Below are positions 1-6,756 of a stretch of DNA of 7,510 bases, in pieces (the first letter of the stretch is position 1; every line of letters starts with the position of its first letter). The stretch is from an uncultured Oscillibacter sp. Lineage in GTDB: Bacteria; Bacillota; Clostridia; Oscillospirales; Oscillospiraceae. Under the pieces are notes generated by a model that saw nothing but the letters and a program-made list of their open reading frames with translations, did no database searches and was not told the origin of the DNA. Made by a program: the position numbers and the translations under genes. The stretch spans positions 1 through 7,510 of the forward strand of contig CALAAN010000397.1 in assembly GCA_937884915.1 (NCBI GenBank), read 5' to 3'.

Positions 1-1341
1 GGTGACGAGGGTATCTTCCTTGCCGTAGACGTTCTTGTACTGGATATCGAGCTTCGGGCCGTAGAATGCGGCCTCGTCGATGCCGACGGTGTAGTCGACG
101 TCGAGATCCTTGAGAATGCGCGCCATCACGCTCTGCGCGTGATCCCACTGCTCCTTCGTGCCCTCGTACTTGTTGTTCGGGTTCGCGGGATCCCACTGGG
201 AGAAGCGGAACGTGCACTTGTCGAGAAGGCCGACGGTGCCGAGGCAGTACTTGGCGAGGTCGAGGCAACCCTTGAACTCCTCTTCGAGCTGGTCAGGGCG
301 CAGGACGAGGTGGCCTTCGGAGATCGTGAACTGGCGCACGCGGATCAGGCCGTGCATCTCGCCGGAGTCCTCGTTGCGGAACAGCGTCGAAGTCTCACCC
401 AGGCGCATCGGCAGGTCGCGGTAGGAGCGCTGGCGGTTCAGATAGACCTGATACTGGAACGGGCAGGTCATCGGCCGGAGCGCGAAGCACTCCTTCGTCT
501 CGTCATACGGGTCGCCGAGGATGAACATGCCATCGAGGTAGTGATCCCAGTGGCCGGAAATTTTGTAGAGGTCGCGCTTGGCCATGAGCGGGGTCTTCGT
601 GAGAAGATAGCCGCGCTTCTGCTCCACATCCTCGACCCAGCGCTGGAGCACCTGCACGACGCGCGCGCCCTTGGGCAGAAGCACAGGCAGACCCTGGCCG
701 ATGCAGTCGACCGTGGTGAAGTATTCAAGCTCGCGGCCGAGCTTGTTGTGGTCGCGCTTGACGGCCTCCTCGCGCTCTTTGAGGTAGGCGTCCAGCTCTT
801 CCTTCTTCGGGAAGGCGATACCGTAGATGCGCTGGAGCACCTCGCGGTTCGAGTCGCCGCGCCAGTAGGCGGCATTGCAGGCGGTCAGCTTGATGCCGTT
901 GCCCTTGATGCGGCCGGTGGAGTCGAGGTGCGGGCCGGCGCAGAGGTCGGTGAACTCGCCCTGCTTATAGAAGCTGATGTGCGCGTCCTCGGGCAGGTCC
1001 TGAATGAGCTCGACCTTGAATGGCTCGTCCTTTTCCTGCATGAACTTGATGGCTTCCTCGCGCGGGAGCTCAAAGCGCTCGAGCTTGAGCTTTTCCTTGC
1101 AGATCTTGCGCATCTCGGCCTCGATCTCGGCCAGATTCTCCGGCGTGAAGGAGAACGGGGCGAGCATATCGTAGTAGAAACCGTTGTCGATGCTCGGGCC
1201 GATGGCGAGCTTCACCTCGGGCCAGAGGCGCTTGACGGCCTGCGCCAGCACGTGGGAGCAGGTGTGCCAATAGGTCTTGCGGTACTCGGGATTTTCAAAC
1301 GTAAACTGGTTTTCTTCGTTGACTTTGACTTCTTCAGACAT
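1..1341 (-). CDS. thrS: Threonyl-tRNA synthetase, TGS-less form (3' end outside window)
   Basis: Class II aminoacyl-tRNA synthetase that charges tRNA-Thr in the cytoplasm. The 447 codons present match the ThrRS family. An editing domain carries HTCSH (residues 26-30) and DLCAGPH (132-138), the HxxxH and CxxxH elements of the Ser-tRNA-Thr hydrolysis site. The catalytic core follows, with SGHWDHY (262-268), RPMTCP (289-294; Cys293 is the expected zinc ligand), the motif 2 region FRNEDSGEMHGLIRVR (321-336) and His344, the expected second zinc ligand. The third zinc ligand and the anticodon-binding domain lie beyond position 1. The ATG follows GGAGG closely and begins only 25 residues before HTCSH, so the usual ~60-residue TGS domain is absent. 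In the leader the same frame has no TGS-like sequence. The family's conserved MNCPGH reads MTCPFQ here. Expression is governed by the T-box leader upstream. The identification is secure. Confidence 0.96.
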   Translation of the reverse strand, partial: MSEEVKVNEENQFTFENPEYRKTYWHTCSHVLAQAVKRLWPEVKLAIGPSIDNGFYYDMLAPFSFTPENLAEIEAEMRKICKEKLKLERFELPREEAIKFMQEKDEPFKVELIQDLPEDAHISFYKQGEFTDLCAGPHLDSTGRIKGNGIKLTACNAAYWRGDSNREVLQRIYGIAFPKKEELDAYLKEREEAVKRDHNKLGRELEYFTTVDCIGQGLPVLLPKGARVVQVLQRWVEDVEQKRGYLLTKTPLMAKRDLYKISGHWDHYLDGMFILGDPYDETKECFALRPMTCPFQYQVYLNRQRSYRDLPMRLGETSTLFRNEDSGEMHGLIRVRQFTISEGHLVLRPDQLEEEFKGCLDLAKYCLGTVGLLDKCTFRFSQWDPANPNNKYEGTKEQWDHAQSVMARILKDLDVDYTVGIDEAAFYGPKLDIQYKNVYGKEDTLVT

Positions 1342-1372
1342 GTTATTTACCTCCATTTTTCTTTGAGGGTGC

Positions 1373-1410
1373 AAAAATGCTCCACCCCCGATTGTATCAG
1401 GGGTGAAGCA
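1373..1410 (-). terminator. Regulated terminator of the thrS T-box
   Basis: On the minus strand TGCTTCACCCCTGAT and ATCGGGGGTGGAGCA form an almost fully paired stem around a short ACA loop (one G-U pair), followed by TTTTTG. The 5' arm contains CTTCACCCC, which is complementary to the GGGTG part of the T-box just upstream, so antiterminator and terminator are mutually exclusive. Readthrough reaches the thrS ribosome binding site about 20 nt further on. Confidence 0.9.
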
Positions 1411-1607
1411 TTCAAATACTCCACGGTTCCACCCTGCTTGCGCATTTTGCGCCGCTTGTGTGCGCTGTAACGGGCGATCCCGTCCCGCTTGTTTCGCGGG
1501 CGGCTCAAGGGTGGTACTGCCGGTCTCTTCCGCAGGATGCTCGCAGCAAACGCACCCCTCTCTGCGCGGAGAAGCTCCGGTTTCTTCCCTATCCATGCCA
1601 TTTTGAT
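1373..1607 (-). ncRNA. T-box leader of thrS (threonine-specific)
   Basis: Transcribed leader that binds tRNA-Thr and turns on thrS when the tRNA is uncharged. The diagnostic T-box, AGGGTGGAACCGTG, lies at 1435-1422 (minus strand). Its UGGA is complementary to a UCCA acceptor end, which fits tRNA-Thr with discriminator U, as in Bacillus. Upstream is a Stem I-like region. AGAGAG precedes a helix made of GGGTGC and GCATCC, which encloses a loop ending GCTGCGA and resembling the conserved distal loop. The 3' side then carries ACCACC at 1515-1510, two overlapping-register Thr codons in the specifier position. A terminator hairpin closes the leader before the ribosome binding site. The 5' end is inferred as about 7 nt after the -10 box. 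Which of the two ACC triplets is the specifier is not certain. Confidence 0.9.
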
Positions 1608-1613
1608 GATGGG

Positions 1614-1642
1614 ATTGTACTCCCGCCGCGTCCGTTTGTCAA
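1614..1642 (-). promoter_or_regulatory. Sigma-A promoter of the thrS leader
   Basis: A perfect -35 TTGACA (1642-1637) and a near-perfect -10 TACAAT (1619-1614) are separated by exactly 17 nt on the minus strand. The -35 starts three bases after the T-run of the preceding gene's terminator. The predicted RNA start, about 1607, gives a leader of roughly 235 nt before the terminator end, a normal size for a compact T-box. Confidence 0.9.
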
Positions 1643-1644
1643 GC

Positions 1645-1672
1645 AAAAAGTGCGCACGACGTGCGCACTTTT
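1645..1672 (-). terminator. Intrinsic terminator of the regulator/zinc-ribbon operon
   Basis: Perfect 12-bp arms AAAAGTGCGCAC / GTGCGCACTTTT with a 3-nt loop, followed on the minus strand by one further T. It begins 13 nt after the stop codon of the zinc-ribbon gene. The stem is symmetrical, with A and T flanks on both strands, so it could act in both directions. Confidence 0.9.
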
Positions 1673-1684
1673 ACAATAAATTCA

Positions 1685-2116
1685 TCAAAATTCCGGCGGA
1701 CGGTTTTTGGTCGGCTTGTCGTCGTCCTCGTCCCTGCCGAGAAGGCCGGAGAAGAATTTTTTGCGTTTTTCGCGCTTCTCCGCCTCTTTTCGTTCCTGTT
1801 CTGCTTCCCATGCAGCATCTTCTGCATGCTTGTCAAGCCATACCTTCGCCGCCTGTTTTTCGATTGGAGAATGGTCACCGTCCACAATTTCGCGCAGCTC
1901 TTCATCAGTCTTTCCCCGATGAAGCTCTGTAAACCGATCGAGCCGCACCTCCTCCGGCTCAAAGAACGCCATGCGGCCGCACCAGGGGCAGATGTACATG
2001 TCGACCTCAACATGATCGGTCCAGAGGTTCGAGCCGAGGCTCGAGCCGTTCATCTCAAGCGTCTGCGCGCCGCGGTTTTCCATCGCGTGGCCGCAGACGC
2101 AAAGTTTATCAAGCAT
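1685..2116 (-). CDS. Small zinc-ribbon protein of unknown function
   Basis: 143-residue soluble protein that I do not recognise by name. It has two cysteine pairs, CVCG (Cys6, Cys8) and CPWCG (Cys43, Cys46), spaced like a zinc ribbon, so it probably binds one zinc. Residues 62-97 look helical. Residues 98-121 form a very charged Glu/Lys/Arg/Ala-rich helix, possibly a coiled coil, followed by a short hydrophobic FFSGLLG and an acidic, Pro-containing tail. There is no signal peptide or membrane segment. The start chosen is the ATG at 2116-2114, preceded by GGAAAGGAG at good spacing and placing the first Cys pair at the very N-terminus. An in-frame ATG at 2203 would add 29 residues with no family-like features, inside the upstream gene. 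The start overlaps the regulator's stop by 8 nt, which implies translational coupling. No function can be assigned. Confidence 0.85.
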   Translation of the reverse strand: MLDKLCVCGHAMENRGAQTLEMNGSSLGSNLWTDHVEVDMYICPWCGRMAFFEPEEVRLDRFTELHRGKTDEELREIVDGDHSPIEKQAAKVWLDKHAEDAAWEAEQERKEAEKREKRKKFFSGLLGRDEDDDKPTKNRPPEF

Positions 2117-2501
2117 GCGTTCTCTCCTTTCCGTGCACCTCGTGCTTGGGGATGTCGTTGTAAAAGGCGAATGTCTCTTCAAAGAGCTGCTCGCCGTAGG
2201 CACGCAGTTTTCCGCAGTAATCGTCGTAGGCGGCGATCATCTGCCGCGCCTCGTCCGTCAGGGCCGCGCCGCCGCCGTTCTTGCCGCCGACATTCGAATC
2301 AAGCAGCTTGAAGCCCAGCCCGTCCTCGGCGTTGCGGATGACCGTCCACGCCTTGGAATAGGCCATGGACATCGACAGCGCCGCCGCACGCAGCGAATGC
2401 AGCTCGTCCACGCGCTTCAAAAGCTGGGACACGCCGGGGCCAAAGCATTTCTGGTCGGAAAACAGGCGGGCGGAGAGAACAACGTGCAGGTCACGATCCA
2501 T
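2109..2501 (-). CDS. ModE-type winged-helix transcriptional regulator (DNA-binding domain only)
   Basis: 130-residue probable DNA-binding protein. It matches the N-terminal domain pattern of ModE and related LysR-like regulators: FGPGVSQLLKRVDELHSL, then the helix-turn-helix AAALSMSMAYSKAWTVI (about residues 39-55), then LGFKLLDSNVGGKNGGGAALT (62-82), the Gly-rich wing typical of the family. A C-terminal helix (83-116) follows, in the position used for dimerisation. No molybdate-binding MOP domain is present; full-length ModE is about 260 residues. Ligand sensing is therefore not evident, and a molybdate role cannot be claimed from the sequence. No molybdate transport gene is in view. The ATG at 2501 has AGGAAG 9 nt upstream and a strong promoter. 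The family assignment is good; target and signal are unknown. Confidence 0.88.
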   Translation of the reverse strand: MDRDLHVVLSARLFSDQKCFGPGVSQLLKRVDELHSLRAAALSMSMAYSKAWTVIRNAEDGLGFKLLDSNVGGKNGGGAALTDEARQMIAAYDDYCGKLRAYGEQLFEETFAFYNDIPKHEVHGKERTHA

Positions 2502-2530
2502 AGGGCGGCACTTCCTTTCTGTTGCGTTTT

Positions 2531-2559
2531 ATTATATCCGCACGAATCACATCCGTCAA
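2531..2559 (-). promoter_or_regulatory. Sigma-A promoter of the ModE-like regulator operon
   Basis: On the minus strand, -35 TTGACG (2559-2554) and a perfect -10 TATAAT (2536-2531) with a 17-nt spacer. The predicted 5' UTR is only about 20 nt and contains the ribosome binding site. No clear palindrome covers the promoter, so autoregulation is not visible. Confidence 0.88.
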
Positions 2560-2573
2560 TACGGCAAAAGCTA

Positions 2574-2596
2574 AGCGGGAGCGTGCCGCTCCCGCT
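2574..2596 (-). terminator. Intrinsic terminator after the lipoprotein gene
   Basis: Perfect 10-bp GC-rich arms AGCGGGAGCG / CGCTCCCGCT with a 3-nt loop, starting 4 nt after the lipoprotein stop codon. The T-run on the minus strand is weak and interrupted (TTAGCTTTT). It lies about 15 nt before the -35 box of the next operon, which supports its role as a transcription boundary. Confidence 0.75.
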
Positions 2597-2600
2597 TTCT

Positions 2601-3143
2601 TCACTTCAGGGTGTTGTAGTGCGTGTTTTCGCCGTCGAATAAAAAGCCGTCCGTGTCGTGCACGCGGCCGTTGGACAGCATCTGCCGGTAGCGGAGGTCG
2701 TTTGAGAGGCCGCCCACGTCCATTCCCGTCAGGCTGCGTCCGTTGCTGCGCAGCTGTGCGTTCGCGCTCTTTTCGGTCTCGGGATTCAGATAGGTCTTGC
2801 CGTAAAGGTTTCCGTTTTCGTGCGTGATGCTCTTGTCGCTGCCAAAATAGCGGCTGCGGTCGCTGGCACTCGCGGCGGCGTTGCGGCGGCCGGCGCTGCG
2901 CGTCGTATCGTTCTTCTCATCGCCGTCCATGTCGTCGCCCATCATGCCGTCGCCGGTCACGCTGTCGTCTTTCTCGTCTTCGCCGCTCATGTCGTCGCCG
3001 GACGTGTTGTCGTTCTTCTTGTCGCTGTCCGCCGCGCTGTTTGATGGATTGTTGGCGGTGTTGCCGTCCTTCTTCTCCCCGCAGCCCGCGAGCGAAAAGA
3101 GCAGCAGCGCCGTCACAAAAAGCATGGCAAGAGTCTTTCTCAT
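2601..3143 (-). CDS. Putative acidic lipoprotein, unknown function
   Basis: 180-residue predicted exported lipoprotein. The N-terminus is a signal peptide: MRK, a hydrophobic stretch at residues 5-18, then the lipobox LAGC with Cys21 as the lipidated residue. Residues 22-80 are a low-complexity linker rich in Asp, Glu, Lys, Asn, Ser and Gly, with repeated DDM/GDDM-like units. The C-terminal part (about 95-180) is more ordinary, with SRYFGSDKSITHENGNLYGK and LSNDLRYRQMLSNGRVHDTD, and may fold as a small extracytoplasmic domain that I do not recognise. The start is the ATG at 3143-3141, with AAGGAG about 10 nt upstream and immediately before the signal peptide. An in-frame ATG at 3233 would add 30 residues that spoil the signal. 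It is a single-gene unit between a hairpin-rich intergenic stretch and a terminator. Membrane anchoring facing outside is inference. Confidence 0.85.
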   Translation of the reverse strand: MRKTLAMLFVTALLLFSLAGCGEKKDGNTANNPSNSAADSDKKNDNTSGDDMSGEDEKDDSVTGDGMMGDDMDGDEKNDTTRSAGRRNAAASASDRSRYFGSDKSITHENGNLYGKTYLNPETEKSANAQLRSNGRSLTGMDVGGLSNDLRYRQMLSNGRVHDTDGFLFDGENTHYNTLK

Positions 3144-3250
3144 CTCTGCATTTCTCCTTACGTTCATCTCCCGCGATACCCAAGCAATAGTATGCGCATG
3201 AAGCAACAAGAAACCAGACGTAAATTTTGTCAAAACAAAGCCTCGCAGAG

Positions 3251-3272
3251 TTTCGCGCCCATAGGCGCGAAA
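3251..3272. repeat. Perfect inverted repeat, 9-bp arms
   Basis: Arms TTTCGCGCC (3251-3259) and GGCGCGAAA (3264-3272) around a 4-nt loop. There is no T-run on either strand after the stem, so it is not a normal terminator. If a transcript for the lipoprotein starts further upstream, this would be a hairpin in its 5' UTR. Confidence 0.8.
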
Positions 3273-3274
3273 TA

Positions 3275-3314
3275 ATTATAATCATTTTTCTGACGACACG
3301 TGCGTCAGAAAAAT
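3275..3314. repeat. Perfect 12-bp inverted repeat next to a TATAAT box
   Basis: Arms ATTTTTCTGACG (3284-3295) and CGTCAGAAAAAT (3303-3314) surround a 7-nt centre. The T-run is on the 5' arm, opposite to what a terminator needs. On the minus strand TATAAT (3280-3275) lies just 3 nt downstream of the repeat, so the repeat would cover the spacer and -35 region of a promoter for the lipoprotein gene. No good -35 hexamer is present at 16-18 nt. An operator-like role is inference. Confidence 0.6.
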
Positions 3315-3334
3315 ACTTCTCGCCCGCAAGTGTG

Positions 3335-3363
3335 GAAATTGCTTGCCTGCGGCAAGCAATTTC
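3335..3363. repeat. Perfect 13-bp inverted repeat
   Basis: Arms GAAATTGCTTGCC (3335-3347) and GGCAAGCAATTTC (3351-3363) with a 3-nt loop. This is the strongest of the three non-terminator hairpins in this intergenic stretch. It has no T-run on either side and lies 23 bp from the etfA terminator. Its role is unknown. Confidence 0.8.
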
Positions 3364-3386
3364 TGCGCGCAGCGGGTGTAAAAATC

Positions 3387-3425
3387 AAAAAAGAAGGGCA
3401 TCGCAAAACGATGCCCTTCTTTTTT
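3387..3425 (-). terminator. Intrinsic terminator of the bcd-etfB-etfA operon
   Basis: Perfect 17-bp arms, AAAAAAGAAGGGCATCG and CGATGCCCTTCTTTTTT, around a 5-nt loop, starting 9 nt after the etfA stop codon. The stem has A-runs and T-runs at its base on both strands, so it could also stop transcription from the other side. Confidence 0.95.
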
Positions 3426-3434
3426 GAAATTGTC

Positions 3435-4595
3435 TTACTTGCTCGCCTTCGCGGCCTTGAAGGCCTCGATCAGCATCGGGGTGACCTTGAACAGGTCGCC
3501 GCAGATGCCGTAGTCGGCGATCTCGAAGATCGGCGCGGTCTCGTTCTTGTTGACCGCGATGATGCACTCGGACTCGCTCATACCGGCCTTGTGCTGGATG
3601 GAGCCGGAGATACCGAGAGCGACATAGACCTTCGGGTGGACGGTCTTACCAGTCTGACCGACCTGATGGTCGGCAGTGAGCCAGCCGGAGTCGATGGCAA
3701 CACGGGAGCCGCCGACGACGCCGCCGAGCACGTCGGCGAGCTCGTGAGCGAGCTTGATGCCGCCCTCGACGTCCTTGGAGATGCCGCGGCCGACGGAGAC
3801 GATGTAGTCAGCGCCAACCAGGTCGACGAGCTTCTTGGCAGCCTTGACGACCTCAACGACCTCGGTCTGGAGGTCAGAAGCCTCGAGCTTGACGTCGTAC
3901 TTGGTGATCTTGACGGCCTTGGCCTTGGCTTCGTCATAGGGAGCCTTCTTCATAACGCCGGGACGGACCGTCGCCATGGAGGGACGGAAGCGCGGGCAGA
4001 TGATGGTGGCCATCAGGTTGCCGCCGAACGCGGGACGGGTCATCTTCAGGTCGCGGGAGACGTCATGGTCCTTGCCCATGACCTTCGCGGTGGCCATCTT
4101 CTCGATCTTCTCCTCGGGCAGCGTGGAAGCGCCGCGCAGGAAGTCCTTGTAGATGGGCATATCAACATCGAGGTGCGTGCAGTCGGCACAAAGACCGGTG
4201 TGCAGACGAGCCGCGCAGCGGGGGCCGAGGTCACGACCGATGTTGGTCGCGCCGATGAGGAAGGCCTCGGGCTTCATCTCGGAGATGACGTCGCAGATGA
4301 CCTTGGCATAGGCGTCGGTGGTGTAGTTCTTCAGCAGGGGATGATCGCAGACGATGACCTCGTCGGCGCCGTAGCCGCCGATGCTCTCGGCGAGATCGCC
4401 GACGTTATCGCCGACCAGCAGACCGCAGAGCTTGACGCCCAGCTCATCCGCCAGCTTACGGCCTTCGGAGATCAGCTCATAGGAGGTGGACATCATCTGG
4501 CCCTGACGCTGTTCGCAGAAGACCCATACGTTCTTGAACTCTTCGATCTTGGAGGAGTCATAGTTGGGATTGGCAAGTTTCACTTCGTTACGCAT
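3435..4595 (-). CDS. etfA: Electron transfer flavoprotein, alpha subunit (elongated)
   Basis: FAD-binding subunit of the cytoplasmic Etf heterodimer, which passes electrons to the acyl-CoA dehydrogenase encoded in the same operon. The C-terminal FAD domain is clear: SVGRGI (267-272), VGGSR (294-298), QVGQTGKTV (311-319), GISGSIQH (328-335) and NKNETAPIFEIADYGICGDL (350-369 region). The N-terminal half is the usual Etf alpha/beta fold, with GATNIGRDLGPRCAARL at 115-131. At 386 residues it is about 50 longer than the usual clostridial EtfA (roughly 335-340). About 20 extra residues are at the N-terminus and about 30 lie between CADCTHLDVD and TRPAFGG (roughly 146-186). The start has AAGGAG at good spacing in an 18-nt gap after etfB. 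Bifurcating activity is likely from context but not provable from sequence here. Confidence 0.96.
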   Translation of the reverse strand: MRNEVKLANPNYDSSKIEEFKNVWVFCEQRQGQMMSTSYELISEGRKLADELGVKLCGLLVGDNVGDLAESIGGYGADEVIVCDHPLLKNYTTDAYAKVICDVISEMKPEAFLIGATNIGRDLGPRCAARLHTGLCADCTHLDVDMPIYKDFLRGASTLPEEKIEKMATAKVMGKDHDVSRDLKMTRPAFGGNLMATIICPRFRPSMATVRPGVMKKAPYDEAKAKAVKITKYDVKLEASDLQTEVVEVVKAAKKLVDLVGADYIVSVGRGISKDVEGGIKLAHELADVLGGVVGGSRVAIDSGWLTADHQVGQTGKTVHPKVYVALGISGSIQHKAGMSESECIIAVNKNETAPIFEIADYGICGDLFKVTPMLIEAFKAAKASK

Positions 4596-4613
4596 CGTAT
4601 TGATCTCCTTTCC

Positions 4614-5414
4614 TTAAATGATGTGTTTTTCGAGCAGGATGCCGGCGAGCTTCTCGCAGGTAGCCATGTCGTTGCCCTCGAGCATCTGGCCCGCGCCCTT
4701 CTGGGGAGGCGTGAAGGAGGTCAGGATGTTGGTCGGGGAGCCCTTGAGACCGATGGTGGTGGCGTCGATCAGGGGGTGATCCTTCAGGGCGTTGTAGTCC
4801 AGAACGGTCATAGGCTTGGAGTAGCACTCAAACACACCGGAGACGCTCATGTAACGCGGGGTATTGAGCTCCTTGATGCAGGTGATCAGGCACGGAGTCT
4901 GAGCCTTGATGGTCATGTAGCCGTCCTCGAGCATACGCTTGACGGTCATGGTGTTGCCGTCCTTCTTCACGTCCGCGGCGTAGGTGATCTGGGGCAGGTG
5001 CAGCTTCTCAGCGATCTGAGGACCGACCTGAGCGGTATCACCGTCGATGGCCTGGCGGCCGCAGAAGACGATGTCGTCGTCATCGAGACCGATGGTGTCG
5101 AGAGCGGCGGCAAGGATCTGGGAGGTGGCGTAAGTATCGGAGCCGCCGAACTCACGGGCGGAAACGAGATAGCCGTCATCCGCGCCCATGGCCATCAGCT
5201 CGCGCAGCATGCCTTCTGCCGGCGGGGGGCCCATGGTGACGACGGTGACCTTGCAGCCCAGCTCGTCCTTGAGCTTGAGAGCGGCCTCAACGGCGTTCAT
5301 ATCATCGGGGTTGATGATGGTCTGCATGGAAGCGCGGTTCAGGGTACCATCGGGATTGACGGCAACCTTACCGGAGGTATCGGGGACCTGCTTAACGCAA
5401 ACAAGAATCTTCAT
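4614..5414 (-). CDS. etfB: Electron transfer flavoprotein, beta subunit
   Basis: 266-residue partner of EtfA. It starts with the family hallmark MKILVCVKQVPDT and contains GRQAIDGDTAQVGP (119-132), the nucleotide-binding loop. The GDTAQVGP form is the one seen in clostridial Etf proteins that bind a second FAD here, whereas mitochondrial-type Etf proteins bind AMP. NTPRYMSVSGVF (184-195) and the C-terminal arm also fit. Length is normal. In clostridial Bcd/Etf complexes this subunit takes electrons from NADH and splits them between crotonyl-CoA (via EtfA and Bcd) and ferredoxin. That activity is inferred from family and neighbours. The ATG follows AAGGAGG in the 19-nt gap after bcd. Its stop is 18 nt before etfA, so the three genes form one operon. 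Confidence 0.97.
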   Translation of the reverse strand: MKILVCVKQVPDTSGKVAVNPDGTLNRASMQTIINPDDMNAVEAALKLKDELGCKVTVVTMGPPPAEGMLRELMAMGADDGYLVSAREFGGSDTYATSQILAAALDTIGLDDDDIVFCGRQAIDGDTAQVGPQIAEKLHLPQITYAADVKKDGNTMTVKRMLEDGYMTIKAQTPCLITCIKELNTPRYMSVSGVFECYSKPMTVLDYNALKDHPLIDATTIGLKGSPTNILTSFTPPQKGAGQMLEGNDMATCEKLAGILLEKHII

Positions 5415-5433
5415 TATTTCTTTACCTCCTTTT

Positions 5434-6579
<1,146 letters not shown>

Positions 6580-6649
6580 AGTCTTTTGCTCCTTCACTAT
6601 AAAAATAATTGGATTGTCTAATTTTTCACAAATCAGTTCCGTGATTCCC

Positions 6650-6678
6650 ATTATACCTTGTGCTTTCCGATTTCGCAA
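6650..6678 (-). promoter_or_regulatory. Sigma-A promoter of bcd-etfB-etfA
   Basis: On the minus strand, a perfect -10 TATAAT (6655-6650) and a -35 TTGCGA (6678-6673; 4 of 6 consensus) with a 17-nt spacer. The predicted 5' UTR is about 64 nt, AT-rich, and ends in the bcd ribosome binding site. The promoter follows the hbd terminator, so bcd-etfBA can be expressed apart from hbd. Confidence 0.85.
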
Positions 6679-6756
6679 GGAAAACTATCATTCCTTTTTG
6701 GAATTCGTGCTTTTTGCCGAATTCATCAGACCTTTTTTGTCGCTTTCGCTCTCTTT

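Noticed and set aside
139..1470. 443-codon open frame on the plus strand, antisense to thrS
   Set aside because: It is complementary to the clear ThrRS coding frame, has a biased Leu/Val/Ala/Glu composition, runs into the T-box leader, and lacks a credible start signal.
1507..1520. Plus-strand string AAGGGTGGTACTGC that resembles a T-box motif
   Set aside because: It is the complement of the ACCACC specifier region of the real minus-strand T-box. No synthetase or amino acid gene follows on the plus strand, and the true T-box is at 1422-1435 on the minus strand.
2109..2501. Naming the regulator modE and claiming molybdate control
   Set aside because: Only the DNA-binding domain is present, with no MOP domain and no molybdate transport or cofactor genes in the window.
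3225..3240. TTGACA on the minus strand (TTTTGACAAAA) as a -35 box for the lipoprotein gene
   Set aside because: No acceptable -10 hexamer lies 16-18 nt downstream. The later TACTAT is about 35 nt away.
6580..6678. N-terminal extension of bcd by 33 residues from an upstream ATG
   Set aside because: The extension would begin in the -35 box and include the -10 TATAAT. The ATG at 6579 has the ribosome binding site and the normal family N-terminus.
6690..6704. Short inverted repeat ATTCC-TTTTT-GGAAT near the bcd promoter
   Set aside because: Arms of only 5 bp in AT-rich sequence are expected by chance.
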